64,000 nt of DNA from Cotesia glomerata (GCF_020080835.1 NC_058166.1:1736001-1800000), one strand, 5' to 3'; counted from the stretch's first letter, positions 12,800 to 23,992 are shown. The notes: generated by a model from the letters alone, not told the origin. Numbers and translations: made by a program.

Positions 12800-12919
12800 T
12801 AACAAACTGTAAAACACAAATTTTTTTCTTAGTTGGAACTAATTATATTTGAGTCAACTCTTCACTTGCGAGAAATATTGGCGTCCATGCGCCACCTGTC
12901 AGAATTTTTTGGAACTAAT
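12800..12919 (+). repeat. Array core 13 (subtype C)
   Basis: C signature. The CTCF-like block is at 12889-12902 (GCGCCACCTGTCAG, 11/14). Confidence 0.8.
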
Positions 12920-13050
12920 TTTAAAAATTTTGTCAATATTTTTATATTTGTAAAAAATAAGTTCTGATTTAGTTGTCAATTTAGAATATGAAAATTTTTG
13001 ATAATTTTTTTTTTAATAAAAAATAATCAGGCAAAAATATAGTGTCATAA

Positions 13051-13164
13051 ATTCAATAAATTTTTTTTCGGTTAGAACTTATAATATTTGGGTTAAGTTT
13101 CTTGCAGTGGAAATCTCAGACTACAATTCGCCACCTGTCGGAATTTTTCAGAACTAAAAATAAT
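13051..13164 (+). repeat. Array core 14 (subtype B)
   Basis: B core lacking the leading GTAAGACAC. The CTCF-like block is at 13128-13141 (TCGCCACCTGTCGG, 11/14). Confidence 0.8.
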
Positions 13165-14332
13165 TAAATTTAGATAAAATCTTGATTTAATTCTCCAATG
13201 ATTGAATTTTAATTACGATATGAAAGTATTTAAAATAAATATTTTGATTATTGAAAATAAACCATATTATTAGGATAATAAGCAAAATTTTGTGGCCAGT
13301 GTATTTATATGATAAAATTTTTATTGTTAAATTTGGTATCGTTGACCTGAAGTTGTGCCTTTAATAAATTAATTTTGGTAAGAGATATTCAACGAAATCT
13401 CTTTTTAATATTTTGGTTAACTTTTTAACTTTATATTCAAAGAAATCGTTTGTTTAATAATAAAAATAAATCATGGTATATTCATATGAGATTTATTAAT
13501 TATTGCTTTAGTAAAATAGTGACTGCAGGTTGCTAGTTTTTTTTTATTAAAGATTTAACATAACATTTATACTAAAAATGTGATTTGGAATCCATATAAT
13601 GACTCTTCAAATCTTTTTTAAAATTCATTTACAGACAGAGGAAAAAGAGTTCGACCGAAAAGAATTATACAAATATATATGGTAAAAAATCTTTATAAAA
13701 AAGACAGCTAATTTCTATCATTGAAAAAACCTTTACGTTAAGATACTCAATCATAAAAGAGTCGAAAACAAGAAAAAACCCGGACTTAGAAAAATTTAAT
13801 AAACAAATTTCTAATGATCACATACTTCAATTTTTTTAAGCTAAACGTAAGATATTACATTTATCAAAATGCTATATCCATTTTTAAATTAATTTGGGCC
13901 AAAAATTAATTTAGTAAATTAATTTATTTTCAGAGCAATCGGAGCAAAATATTTTACCAAGCTCTGATGAAAGTAATCACTAAATAAAAAGCATGAGTAA
14001 GACACGAATTAAAAAAAAAGTCGATTTAAAAGTATAGAACTAGTAAAAAATACATCTGCAACTAAAGAGGTAGAAGTAAAAGAGAATATATGAATATGTT
14101 TTCAACATTCAATCACTCATTTTTCTGGTTAATTTTATTAATTATAAATTAACCGACTGTGAGAGATCAAACATGGAATCAAGTCATAATTTTGTAACTT
14201 AATGCAACCGAAAATATTAAATTTTGAAAATTACCAATCATTTGTAAAAGAAAATAATTATAAGAATTGTTTAGTTAATTTTGAAGAAAAAATTATAATT
14301 TAAACGATAATAATGAATCAAGAATTACAAAA
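13165..14332 (+). other. Spacer between cores 14 and 15 with exon-like blocks
   Basis: 13630-13830 is homologous to 1980-2170 (AGAGGAAAAAGAGTTCGAC). TTTATTTTCAGAGCAATCGG at 13925-13944 repeats the acceptor-like junction seen at about 251 and 2280, followed by about 50 bases open in one frame. No intact gene. Confidence 0.4.
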
Positions 14333-14457
14333 ATAGAAAAATTTGTAGGACACATTAATTTTATTTCGGTTGGAGATTATATAAGTGTAACTCAAGTCTC
14401 TTGCAGCGAGAATTTCTGAAGACTCGGCGCCATCTATTGGTAATTTTCAGTACTATG
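14333..14457 (+). repeat. Array core 15 (subtype A)
   Basis: A signature. The block at 14427-14440 is GCGCCATCTATTGG, whose minus strand contains AGATGGCGC, a form also accepted by the CTCF consensus (13/14). It is the only copy with CATCT instead of CACCT, and the change stays within the consensus. Confidence 0.85.
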
Positions 14458-14740
14458 TTTTTTAAGTTTAAATGATTGACAAATTATGGAGTTAAAATAA
14501 TTTAGAAGTAAAAATTTTTATTTAATTTAATATTTATCCCATGTAGAAAAATTTATGGTTATTATTTTAAAAAAAAAATATAGTTAAACAATTATTTTTT
14601 TTTGCTTAAAAATTTTAACTTAATATTTTTTTTGATACCCAGAAAAAGAAAACACAATTCAAAGCTGTTAAACAAAAGAATAAAAAAAGGCGGCAAAATT
14701 TTATCGGCTTTGTGTATTCTCTCGAAATAATTTTTTTTAT

Positions 14741-14854
14741 CATGCTGGAATAGTTGATGTATTATTACAATTGAATTTAAATTATCAGGATACAAAAAAA
14801 AATTAAGTAAAATTCTGAAAAAGCAATTAGAAGATATTTTCACAAAAATATCAT
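14741..14854 (+). pseudogene. Decayed exon-like block X, copy 2
   Basis: Homologue of the block at 5060. It keeps HAGIVDVL and NLNYQDT in frame, then KKKLSKILKKQLED, and runs out near the ATATCATG shared by both copies. A third, badly decayed relative seems to lie at about 10430-10490, also between an A and a C core. Confidence 0.4.
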
Positions 14855-15395
14855 GTCTATATAACTTTTTAAAAAAAATATTTTAAACTTATAACGTTAC
14901 TACCGTAATTTACTATTTACAACATGAAAAAATTATTATTTTAATGATTTATTACGTTTAAAAAATAGATGGAATACACCGGATAGAAATAGAAATAGTA
15001 TTTCGTAAAAATAAAAATAAAATTTAGAAGTATCATGTTCTAAGTGCAATCTAATTTATATATCATTGAATTAAAAAATAGACTTCATTCATGAAAAATT
15101 GCACTTCATCCATGTATTGGGGATGCATAAAACGCGCGTGTTCTGAGCCATCATTGATGATTATTCTTGCTAATAATTGTGCAAATATTGAACACCAATC
15201 TAATAATTTCATCAGAAAAAACATTCAATGAAGTCAATTTTCGTTTAAAATTACAGAAAGCTTATACAAGTTTTTCAAACATGACATTTTAAAGTCAATT
15301 AATTATTTTTTATATTTTTATTATTTATATGGGATACTATGACTAATACCATATATAAGACACAAGTAATACTCACGGTAATTATAGAAATTAAA

Positions 15396-15518
15396 ATAAC
15401 AAACTCTGTAAGACACATAAATTTTTTTTTTGTGGGAACTAATGATATTTGAGTCAACTCTTTGCTTGCGAGAAATTTTAGCGCTCATGAGCCACCTGTC
15501 GGAAATTTTTGGAACTAA
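15396..15518 (+). repeat. Array core 16 (subtype C)
   Basis: C signature. The CTCF-like block is at 15489-15502 (GAGCCACCTGTCGG, 11/14). Confidence 0.8.
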
Positions 15519-16345
15519 TTTTGCAAATTTCATCAATACTTTTTTTATCAAAAATTTTATATGTCAAAAATAAGTTATCAATTTTCAATATGAAAATTTT
15601 TGATGATTTTTTTTTTAATATTATAAAAAAAATCCTATTTTGTGAGTTTTAATTTATTCAAAGACTTACAGAGCTTTGAAGGATTCTAATTTATTTAAAA
15701 TGATATTTAGTGATGACTTAATATGATCTTGAGCGTAATTATTTATGCGAACGAAATTTTTCTAATTCTCAGCGTGATTTAGTATGGAAATAATTATTGC
15801 AAAAATAATTCTTTATATGATAATTATTTTTTTCTAAAACCCTACAGAAAAAAATTATGAAAAATAATTTTGTAAAAATTATTAATTTGAGTGAATATTA
15901 TTTTTTCTAAGTCCGAACGAAATTTTCTGTCAAAATGAAATCTGATTCAAAATCTGATTCAAAACTGATTAATAATTTAATTCCTGACAAATATTCGAGA
16001 CTTGGCGTTAAGTACCCAATTATTAATGTTTCTCGTAAAAAGTTTTAAATTGTTAAACATCCAAAATAATTACAAGTGCGTTAAAAGTTTAAATTATTAT
16101 TTAAACTTTTCTTTGATTTAATTAATTATACTTACAAATAAATTCTTGATGGTCTAACATAACCTGATTTCATTTACCTGTTTTATTATTTTTATTATCA
16201 TTAATATCTTTGAAATAGGTCAATTTTACCAGGTACAAGAGGATATTAGAAAGAAAATTAATATTATGTTGACCTTTTCAATGTAAACGATGAGATTCAT
16301 TAATTTTCCGATGACAATAATAGTCGTTCATAATTATGAAGACTG
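15519..16345. other. Spacer between core 16 and a TIR element
   Basis: Paralogous to the flank of core 6 (15700-16010 versus 5860-6180). No ORF of interest. Confidence 0.35.
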
Positions 16346-17253
16346 CCCAGGTGAAAAAATATCATAATGTCATTATAATGATTTGCGCATTATAATGTCA
16401 CTATAATGCGTGTCAAAAATATTTATTTTTCCGAAACTTCCCATTAAAAATGTCGAAAATACCAAATACTCTGTGTTAAGATAATTAGGTTTGAGCTGGA
16501 AACAGTCAAAACGAGAAAGGTCTATTATGGTAACTTAAAAATAAAATTTTATGAAAGATTGGAACCTCAACAGCAGATTTTTTCTATAAAATATAATATT
16601 TATTTGTACGGAATAAATTATTTAATTTTTAGAATACACAGCGGCCTTTGGGAAAGAACGAGCCTGGAAGAAGGTAGACGATCAAACCAAAAAGCAAAGT
16701 CTTCAAAATAAATTGCTAGAGTATAGAGACTAATAGTAAGTTTCAGATAAAAAATTATTTTTAACAAATCTTTAAATCATTGTGTTCTTTTTCTTGTTTT
16801 TCAATAAACGGTTATAAAAATTCAAGACGATATAATAATTATTGATTAATAAATTAATTTAGCTCAAATTTCAGCGTTTCAAGGTTAAGAAAAAATATTT
16901 TGGCGCAGTGCTCCCGAATCGTTGTACAATTTTTTTGTGAAATTTGAGCAAACCTCTTTTGATTTAATCGTTTAAGTAAAGCTTATAGAAAAAACGTCTT
17001 AGTGCTGAGTTCCTGATCCTTCGGAAAATTTTATTTTAAAGTTATCAATTAACCTCTCTCGCTATGACTGTTTCCAGCTCAAACCTAATTAATTATCTTA
17101 AAGCAGAGTATCTGGTATTTTTTAGATTTTTTATAGGAAATTTTGGAAAAATAAATATTTTTGACACGCATTATAACGACATTATAACGTCATTATAATG
17201 ATATTATAATGCGCAAATCATTATAATGACATTATAATATTTTTCTATCTGGG
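16346..17253. mobile_element. Non-autonomous TIR DNA transposon, ~908 bp
   Basis: Ends CCCAGRTRRAAAAATAT on both sides. The terminal inverted repeats are about 180 bp: left about 16346-16530, right about 17060-17253. They contain stacked CATTATAATG palindromes and a shared GTTTGAGCTGGAAACAGTC (inverted copy near 17069-17087). The interior (16640-16730) has a short open stretch reading AFGKERAWKKVDDQTKKQSL and on to a stop, perhaps a transposase relic. Paralogous units near 6.49 and 11.64 kb lack it, giving approximate empty sites. I could not fix the target-site duplication. Confidence 0.7.
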
Positions 17254-17393
17254 TGGTACTAAGTCCAGCTTATCTAGTTAAAGTGAAGTAAATTTCGACT
17301 AATGATTTGGTTATGGGCGCGAAAATCTGATATTCAAATAATTTGTGAAAAATATTTGTACTATTTGGCGAACAATTGAGCTTTGATTGTAAA

Positions 17394-17932
17394 TCGATTT
17401 TTTCAATTAAGAAGTAAAATTTTTAATCATTAATGTATTAATGATTAAATTATAAAATATTTTGGCACAATAATTTCCTTTTTTGTATTATAAGAAATTT
17501 ATTTTTCTGTGTATAATTTATTTTGGGGCAGTTTTAAAATACTAAAAAAAATTATATATACGTTGAATAAAAGACAAGCTTTGTAATACAAATCAATTAT
17601 TTCTTCATTCGAACTTAAAACATCTGAGTCAAGTGTCTTCCAGCAAAAATTTTTAGCGACCATGCGCCACCTGTTGGGGACTTTTCATACTATTATCCTC
17701 AAATTTATCTTAAAACTGAAAAATAGCATCATTGATGTTAAAATTAATCAGAATTTTTACTTGCACAAAATTTTAACTTGAAATATTTAAAATTTTTCGT
17801 AATTTTAAACGTAGATTAGAAAATAAAATAATTTATTTTAAACAAAAGAAGAAAAATGTGTTTCCGAAGATTTTTGACAAATTTCAAAATTTTATGCAAC
17901 TTATAAAAATCCCGCTTTTCTAAAATTAAACT
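17394..17932 (+). repeat. Recent 539-bp segmental duplication, copy 1
   Basis: Aligns without gaps to 23454-23992 at a constant offset of 6,060 bp, with about seven mismatches by eye. Contains core 17. Much younger than the rest of the array. Confidence 0.85.
17571..17692 (+). repeat. Array core 17 (subtype D)
   Basis: D signature: AACATCTGAGTCAAGTGTCT, then TCCAGCAAAAATTT and AGCGACCAT. The CTCF-like block is at 17664-17677 (GCGCCACCTGTTGG, 13/14). It lies inside a 539-bp segment duplicated 6,060 bp downstream. Confidence 0.85.
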
Positions 17933-18379
17933 TATTATTGATAGTTAATGTATTACATAATCACCAGAACAATCACCACCCAAATACAAATTAAAACTAC
18001 AATTTACTGAAGTTCAAAAAAAGCTTAGTTACTTATCACAAATAATTATGATATTACTATTATTTAGAATAAATACGATATTAAAAAATTATATTGAAGA
18101 TAACTGGACTAAAATTTAATTTTTGTGAGTAGTTTGTGAGATCAAAAAAAGGTTGATTTTTCAAAAAAGTCACGAATCCTACAATGATAGACCATCAACA
18201 GAATCTTCTGACCAAAAAAATTTGATTAAAACAATTTATCACTGGATCGTGTTACAGCTGTAATTTCTATAAAAAAAATTATGATCAAGCTATAATACAT
18301 TTTTTTATAATTTAATTATAAATTTATTATCATTATCTTGCAGATCATGCAAAGATACAGTTATATAATTATTATAAAA
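17933..18379. other. Spacer between the duplication and core 18
   Basis: AT-rich. Resembles the lead-in of core 7 (about 6590-7010), including a shared GAATCGTGTTAAAGCTGTAA-like stretch at about 18248. No gene seen. Confidence 0.35.
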
Positions 18380-18508
18380 CGAACAAATTTTATTAGACAC
18401 ATAAATTATTTTTTGGTTGGAACTTATCATTTCTGAGTTAAATTTCTTGCAGTGGAAACTTAAGACCACAATTCACCACCTATCGGAATTTTTTAGAACT
18501 AAAAATAA
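18380..18508 (+). repeat. Array core 18 (subtype B)
   Basis: B core. The CTCF-like block is at 18473-18486 (TCACCACCTATCGG, 10/14), the most diverged motif in the array. Confidence 0.75.
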
Positions 18509-18658
18509 AAAATAATTAAAATTAGATAAAAACTTGATTAAATTATCCGAAAATTCAATTTTAAGACATTGAAGTATGTAAAATAATTATTTAGATTATT
18601 TTTAATGAAAATTTATATAATTATCTTACAGATCAGGCAAAAATATAGTGACAAAATA

Positions 18659-18779
18659 AAAAAAAAATCAAATAAATTTTTTTTTGGTTAGAACTTATAA
18701 TATTTGGGTTAAGTTTCTTGCAGTGGAAATTTCAGACCACAATTCGCCACCTGTCGGAATTTTTCAGAACTAAAAATAA
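18659..18779 (+). repeat. Array core 19 (subtype B)
   Basis: B core with a shortened lead. The CTCF-like block is at 18744-18757 (TCGCCACCTGTCGG, 11/14). Paired tightly with core 18, as core 8 is with core 9. Confidence 0.8.
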
Positions 18780-19914
18780 AAAGTAATTTAGTTAAGATCA
18801 AAACGATTGAATTTTAAGATATTAAAGCATTTTAAATAAATATTCAGATTATTTAAAATGAAACTTAAAAATAATTAGACAATTATATATCTTAATATAA
18901 ACTATTGAGTTAACTGTAAAAATGAGCGTATTTCCTTTAGTGCACTTTATTACGAATTCAAACTGCTCGATAATCGACCAAAGCAAACGATGATTTACGA
19001 GGTCATTAATCTATTTTCATTACACGACTATTTTCTGAGAATGACTCGCTTTGATCTAAGATGAATCGTTCAAACAAAAATTATTAGTCGTTCGAAGTCG
19101 CCTTCTGACATTTTAAATAAAATAATTTGAGTTTCTTGTAAAAAGAAAAATAAAACTAAAATGTCGGATTGTGATTTTTACACGTAAACACAGTTGACAG
19201 ACGGACTTGCACATATTGTAACAACATAAGCATCCGAAGTGTCAGTAGACTTAAAAATCGAGAAATGAGCGATCGCGACGCGCCGTTCGTTATTTTATAC
19301 AACAGACACTCCCATCTCATCATCGTCATCTTCGTCTTTATCTTCATCTTCATCTTCGCCCTCGAAATCCAAACCAACGCTGTTTTCTGTCTTTAGGCTT
19401 CTTTTATTTTCTTTTTTATCACTTTATACTCATACGAGTAAGAATAAGCATGTCTCGCGACATTTTTTTATTCCTCGATATTATACTCTATACTTAACAA
19501 CGCGGGTCGCGGGTCAAGGGGTTAACTGTGTCGTAAACTATTATTATATTGGTATATTTAGATATAAATGAAATTTAGATTATCTAAAATTTATAAGTTC
19601 AATTTTATTTTTTTGAGGAAAAAAATATTCTTATTTTTTATTAAAAAAAAAAAATAACATTTTTCTATTTTCACAATATTGTATTGAAAATTATTTTCGA
19701 TCATATGGAAGAATAATAAAACAAATAGTAAGACATAATTAATAATAATTAAAAATAAGACACAATTAAATTTTACGATAAAAAATATTTTTTACTATTA
19801 TGAATATTATTTTTCACGTAAATTTATTGAAAAATTCGTAAAAAATTCAGTGATTTTATTAAAAAAAATTTTAACTTGAAATATTTTTAAAAATTTTTTG
19901 TAATTTTAATTATA
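18780..19914. other. Unit spacer with a more complex insert (18.9-19.5 kb)
   Basis: 18925-19520 is less AT-rich than its surroundings. It has a TCATCTTCATCTTCATCTTC run (19329-19359) and ends in CGGGTCAAGGGGTTAA. Read on the minus strand it starts TTAACCCCTTGACCCGCG, and further in it encodes a short acidic Glu/Asp-rich stretch. That combination is reminiscent of the 5' end of a piggyBac-like element, but no matching second end was found. Treated as an unassigned transposon fragment. Confidence 0.3.
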
Positions 19915-20348
19915 CACTGTAAAAAATTTTTTGGACTCGGTGTGGTGTAAATGATTCGGTGTTAAAATTTTTAACACGGACGGTGTGAAAATCACACTAA
20001 GTGTAATGTTGAATTTGAACGGTGGGAATCCTAAATTTTACACCACCAAGCGTGTAAATGTATTTCCTGAAAATTTCTCATTAATTAATTTGATTGATTA
20101 GTTTCAGACTTGGACGATATTAAATTATAAATATAAACATGTAGAAATAAATATTTAAAAGTATGTTTTTTTTTTTTTTATATTATGCTATATTACGGAG
20201 TAAAATCATTCCAACGTAAATCTTAACATCATTGGAAAGTCTGCAACAAGAATGTTAATATTCAAGTTGTTAAAAATTTATCTAATTATACGGTGGATTC
20301 TATATTAGAGTCTATTGATAAAAATGCGAATGTTTATAGTGTTAAATA

Positions 20349-20536
20349 TATTTTTAAAGATATAAGCTCATCCGATGTTACACTCGTCAAGAATCTTCAT
20401 TTAAGTACCCACATCATTTTTTCATATATTTATATACATTACATATATGTATGTATGAAAAATATAGCAAAATGCATGTGAGTATTCAAATGAACGTTCT
20501 TGATGAGTGTAACATCGGGATAAGCTTATATCAATG
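20349..20536. repeat. Palindromic fold-back repeat, copy P2
   Basis: Arms GATATAAGCTCATCCGATGT and AACATCGGGATAAGCTTATA flank an AT-rich centre. More diverged than P3 to P5. Confidence 0.75.
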
Positions 20537-20539
20537 ATT

Positions 20540-20803
20540 AAGAAATGACCGTGTATCATGTGAACTATTGACATTTTTAAAGGTATAAGCTCATCCCGAT
20601 GTTACACTCATCAAGACCTTTCATTTGAGTACCCACATCAATTTTTCATATATTTATATATTATATATATGTATATATGAAAAATATATCAAAATGCATG
20701 TGGGTACTCAAATGAAAAGTCTTGATTAGTGTAACATCAGGATGAGCTTATATCTTTAAAAATGTCAATAGTTCATAAGATACAAGGTCATTTCGTAATT
20801 ATT
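20540..20803. repeat. Palindromic fold-back repeat, copy P3
   Basis: Arms extend further out than in P1: GAAATGACC ... CTATTGACATTTTTAAA on the left mirrors TTTAAAAATGTCAATAG ... GGTCATTTC on the right. Inverted-repeat arms of about 110 bp or more. Confidence 0.8.
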
Positions 20804-21035
20804 GACATTTTTAAAGGTATAAGCTCATCCCGATGTTACACTCATCAAGACCTTTCATTTGAGTACCCACATCAATTTTTCATATATTTATATATTATAT
20901 ATATGTATATATGAAAAATATATCAAAATGCATGTGGGTACTCAAATGAAAGGTCTTGATTAGTGTAACATCAGGATGAGCTTATATCTTTAAAAATGTC
21001 AATACTTCATAAGATACAAGGTCATTTCGTAATTA
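20795..21035. repeat. Palindromic fold-back repeat, copy P4
   Basis: Tandem neighbour of P3 and almost identical to it over the inner arms, sharing the junction GTCATTTCGTAATTATTGAC. Confidence 0.8.
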
Positions 21036-21274
21036 TTGATATTTTTAAAGATATAAGCTCATCCCGATGTTACAACCATCAAGACCTTTTATTTGAGTAC
21101 CCACATGCATTTTGATACATTTTTTATATATACATATACATAATATATATAAATATATGAAAAATTGATGTGGGTACTCAAATGAAAGGCCTAGATGAGT
21201 GTAACATCAGGATGACCTTATATCTTTAAAAATGTCAATAGTTCATAAGATTCAAGGTCATTTCGTAATTATGA
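21033..21274. repeat. Palindromic fold-back repeat, copy P5
   Basis: Third tandem copy. Its AT centre is inverted relative to P4 (the ATGCATTTTGATACATTTTT arm is now on the left), as expected when a hairpin centre flips. Confidence 0.75.
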
Positions 21275-21356
21275 AAGAAATTTTACACCGACATTTCACA
21301 CTTACACGGCGGTGTAAAAGTCCCTGGGTCTAACTTTACACCGAAATTTTTTACAG

Positions 21357-22093
21357 TATAGATTGAAGAAAAAAAAATTTATAAAAATCAAAATTATTTA
21401 GACTTTTAAACTTTTTCTTATTCCACGCTATTTTAGACGGAAAGCTTTAAAATCAACTGATTAAATTCAAAGGAATTGATTTTATCGGTAAATAGATAAA
21501 CACTCAATTATATATTATGAATTTAGAACCAATTATTTTCCCCGCGAATATAATATCAAAAGAAGCTGATCCAAAATTATGCATAGAACATTTTACCCAA
21601 TTTCTTTCATTTAAAAAATGTCTTGATCTTTTGGACCTGTGTAATAAAGTGGGTAGTAAAGTTGGCACATGTAAGCGAAGCGAGAGACCTGAAAAAGACA
21701 TCAAAAGGAAATCAATTCGAATCCACAAATCGAAATTGGTCCTCGGGATAAATCTCGAAAAAAACTTATTTTATTATCTTCAATTACTAATATTTGAAGG
21801 AGCAAACAACATCAAAAATTTTGATGACAGTTCAATAAAATTTTAGTAAATACTTCGGTTAGACATAATAATTAGCATAATGTTAACCAAAGCTAAGAAA
21901 AAATGCTTTAATTAATGTTTCGCATTGTTAATCGAGTGCCAATTGTATTAAATCTAGTTGACTATTACTAATACCTTGAAAATAAAATTAATCGAGGTCA
22001 TTAAATTTTTTCAATTTAATCTTTAAGTAAATTTTCTTCGAGTTTTACGAAAAAATAACAAAAAGATGGATAAATATAGAAATTGTAGTGAAA
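21357..22093 (+). pseudogene. Unit spacer with an unassigned 109-codon open stretch
   Basis: 21517-21846 is open for 109 codons from an ATG. I recognise no domain, although a central Lys/Arg-rich stretch (about residues 44-72) looks more protein-like than the usual AT-run ORFs here. The surrounding sequence (21420-21860) is homologous to 24030-24300, where the frame is broken, so at best this is a relic exon of the duplicated unit. Confidence 0.25.
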
Positions 22094-22214
22094 ATGACAA
22101 ACTTTCTAAGACGGATAAATTTTTTCCTGAATTGAACTTATAAAATATGAGTCAATTCTCTTCAAGCGAGAATTTCTAGCTACAATGCGCCACCTATCGG
22201 ATATTTTCGGTACT
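22094..22214 (+). repeat. Array core 20 (subtype E)
   Basis: E signature: GAACTTATAAAATATGAGTC, then AATTCTCTTCAAGCGAG and TAGCTACAAT. The CTCF-like block is at 22187-22200 (GCGCCACCTATCGG, 12/14). Confidence 0.85.
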
Positions 22215-22647
22215 AATTTTTTAAATTAATTTTTCGCTTCTACTTTTACTATCTCGGAAGAAAATAAGTATTTTTTGTATTTAATTAAATTATTAAGTGA
22301 TTGTTTTTAATTTCTACTAAAATTACTATTTTTTTAAACTTATAAAAAATTTTTACTTTCAACTGTATTTTGTATCCGAAATAAACAACGACAATTAAGT
22401 ATGAAATGAGCGGGAAGTTGCAGGGATGGCCTTTAGGGTCAACCGTTTTCCTAATTTTTTTTTCAAAGAAAAAATTTATGTTTGTATAAAAATTTTGATT
22501 TTCTGAGTTGAGAAGTAAAATTGTTAATCATTAATATTTTATCACCATAATTTTCCTTTTTTATAAAAAGAATGATTTTTTTTTTCACTGTATAATTTAT
22601 ACCAGAACAATAATAAATATTTATGTAAAGTTTGGAAAATCCAAAAG
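22215..22647. other. Spacer after core 20
   Basis: AT-rich. 22500-22610 is related to the lead-in of D cores (for example 17394-17520). No gene seen. Confidence 0.35.
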
Positions 22648-23245
22648 TGCACGACTCATAATGCTCATTTAATTATGAAATATTAAAGAAAAAAAAATAA
22701 TCATGAGTCGTTCAAAATTAGTTGCCGAAAAAACAGCTGTACTAGGAAGATACTGCACAAGCGCCTCTGGTGGAATGAATGTACATAATATCTATAGATA
22801 TGTCACCATACATGTTAATTTTATATGGATATATATAGATATACAGTCTTGTAGTTTTCGTTTTTTATTAATTGCAATTAAACGACACTGAATTAATTAA
22901 TCATTCGCATTCAGTGACCTACAATCGTCGATTAGAATTTTTAAAAAAAAAATTTAACTCAAATAATGGATTTTTTCACAAGTTACAGTGTTTCCGGGTT
23001 TCACACATGACGGACAGGAAAATTTTTTGACCTATTTTGGTGTTTTTTTCCAATTCTATTGCAGTAAATCAATTTTTAAAAAGTATAAAAATAATTTCCA
23101 TTAAATTATCTCGACAATAGTATGCAAAATATCTTGATTCCGTGAACTAACAAGGCTATAATAATAAAAATAGCCGCCAAAATGAGGTGAAAAAAATTTT
23201 TCGATCGTAAAGCACTCTCTGATGCTTCGCATCATGAGTCGTGCA
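22648..23245. mobile_element. Short TIR element, ~600 bp
   Basis: TGCACGACTCATAATGC (22648-22664) is mirrored by GCATCATGAGTCGTGCA (23229-23245), 16 of 17 positions. A second internal ATCATGAGTCGTTCA lies at about 22701, and the right end adds GATGC-TTC-GCATC, a small perfect hairpin. A 62-codon open stretch at 22703-22891 is unassigned. Class unknown; I could not identify a target-site duplication. Confidence 0.5.
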
Positions 23246-23453
23246 ATATTGAAAAAAAAAAATTATATAAAAGATTTTATATATATTTTTAATGAAAATT
23301 CAAATTTTTTGATATTTCACATCACATTAGTTTCTCCTGAAAATTAAACTATAAGAAATACTCAAAAAAAGTGAAAAGTTTTTTCACTAAAATTTGTATA
23401 ACTTAATAAATAATGATCTTTTTTTCAAACATTATTATTTTTTTACTAAAATT

Positions 23454-23992
23454 TCGATTTTTTCAATTAAGAAGTAAAATTTTTAATCATTAATGTATTA
23501 ATGATTCAATTATAAAATATTTTGGCACAATAATTTCCTTTTTTGTATTATAAGAAATTTATATTTCTGTGTATAATTTATTTCGGGGCAGTTTTAAAAT
23601 ACTAAAAAAAATTATATATACGTTGAGTAAAAGACAAGCTTTGTAATACAAATCAATTATTTCTTCATTCGAACTTAAAACATCTGAGTCAAGTGTCTTC
23701 CAGCAAAAATTTTTAGCGACCATGCGCCACCTGTTGGGGACTTTTCATACTATTATCCTCAAATTTATCTTAAAACTGAAAAATAGCATCATTGATGTTA
23801 AAATTAATCATAATTTTTACTTGCACAAAATTTTAACTTGAAATATTTAAAATTTTTCGTAATTTTAAACGTAGATTAGAAAATAAAATAATATATTTTA
23901 AACAAAAGAAGAAAAATGTGTTTCCGAAGATTTTTGACAAATTTCAAAATTTTATGCAACTTATAAAAATCCCGCTTTTTTAAAATTAAACT
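23454..23992 (+). repeat. Recent 539-bp segmental duplication, copy 2
   Basis: Gap-free partner of 17394-17932. Contains core 21. The sharp loss of similarity at 23993 (CTCTTACTCTG versus CTTATTATTG) marks the junction. Confidence 0.85.
23631..23752 (+). repeat. Array core 21 (subtype D)
   Basis: Nearly identical to core 17. The CTCF-like block is at 23724-23737 (GCGCCACCTGTTGG, 13/14). Confidence 0.85.

Larger units (their letters stand above)
19915..21356. mobile_element. Tc1/mariner-type MITE swollen by four palindromic repeats
   Basis: The left end TATACACTGTAAAAAATTTT and right end AATTTTTTACAGTATA form short terminal inverted repeats with TA on both outer sides. Both subterminal regions carry GGTGTAAA/TTTACACC motifs in inverted orientation (19935-20060 and 21270-21345). 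The interior holds fold-back copies P2 to P5, probably expanded in place. Confidence 0.6.

Noticed and set aside
22761..22773. GCGCCTCTGGTGG as another CTCF site.
   Set aside because: The minus strand CCACCAGAGGCGC lacks one G of the core, so the second half is out of register. It lies inside a TIR element.
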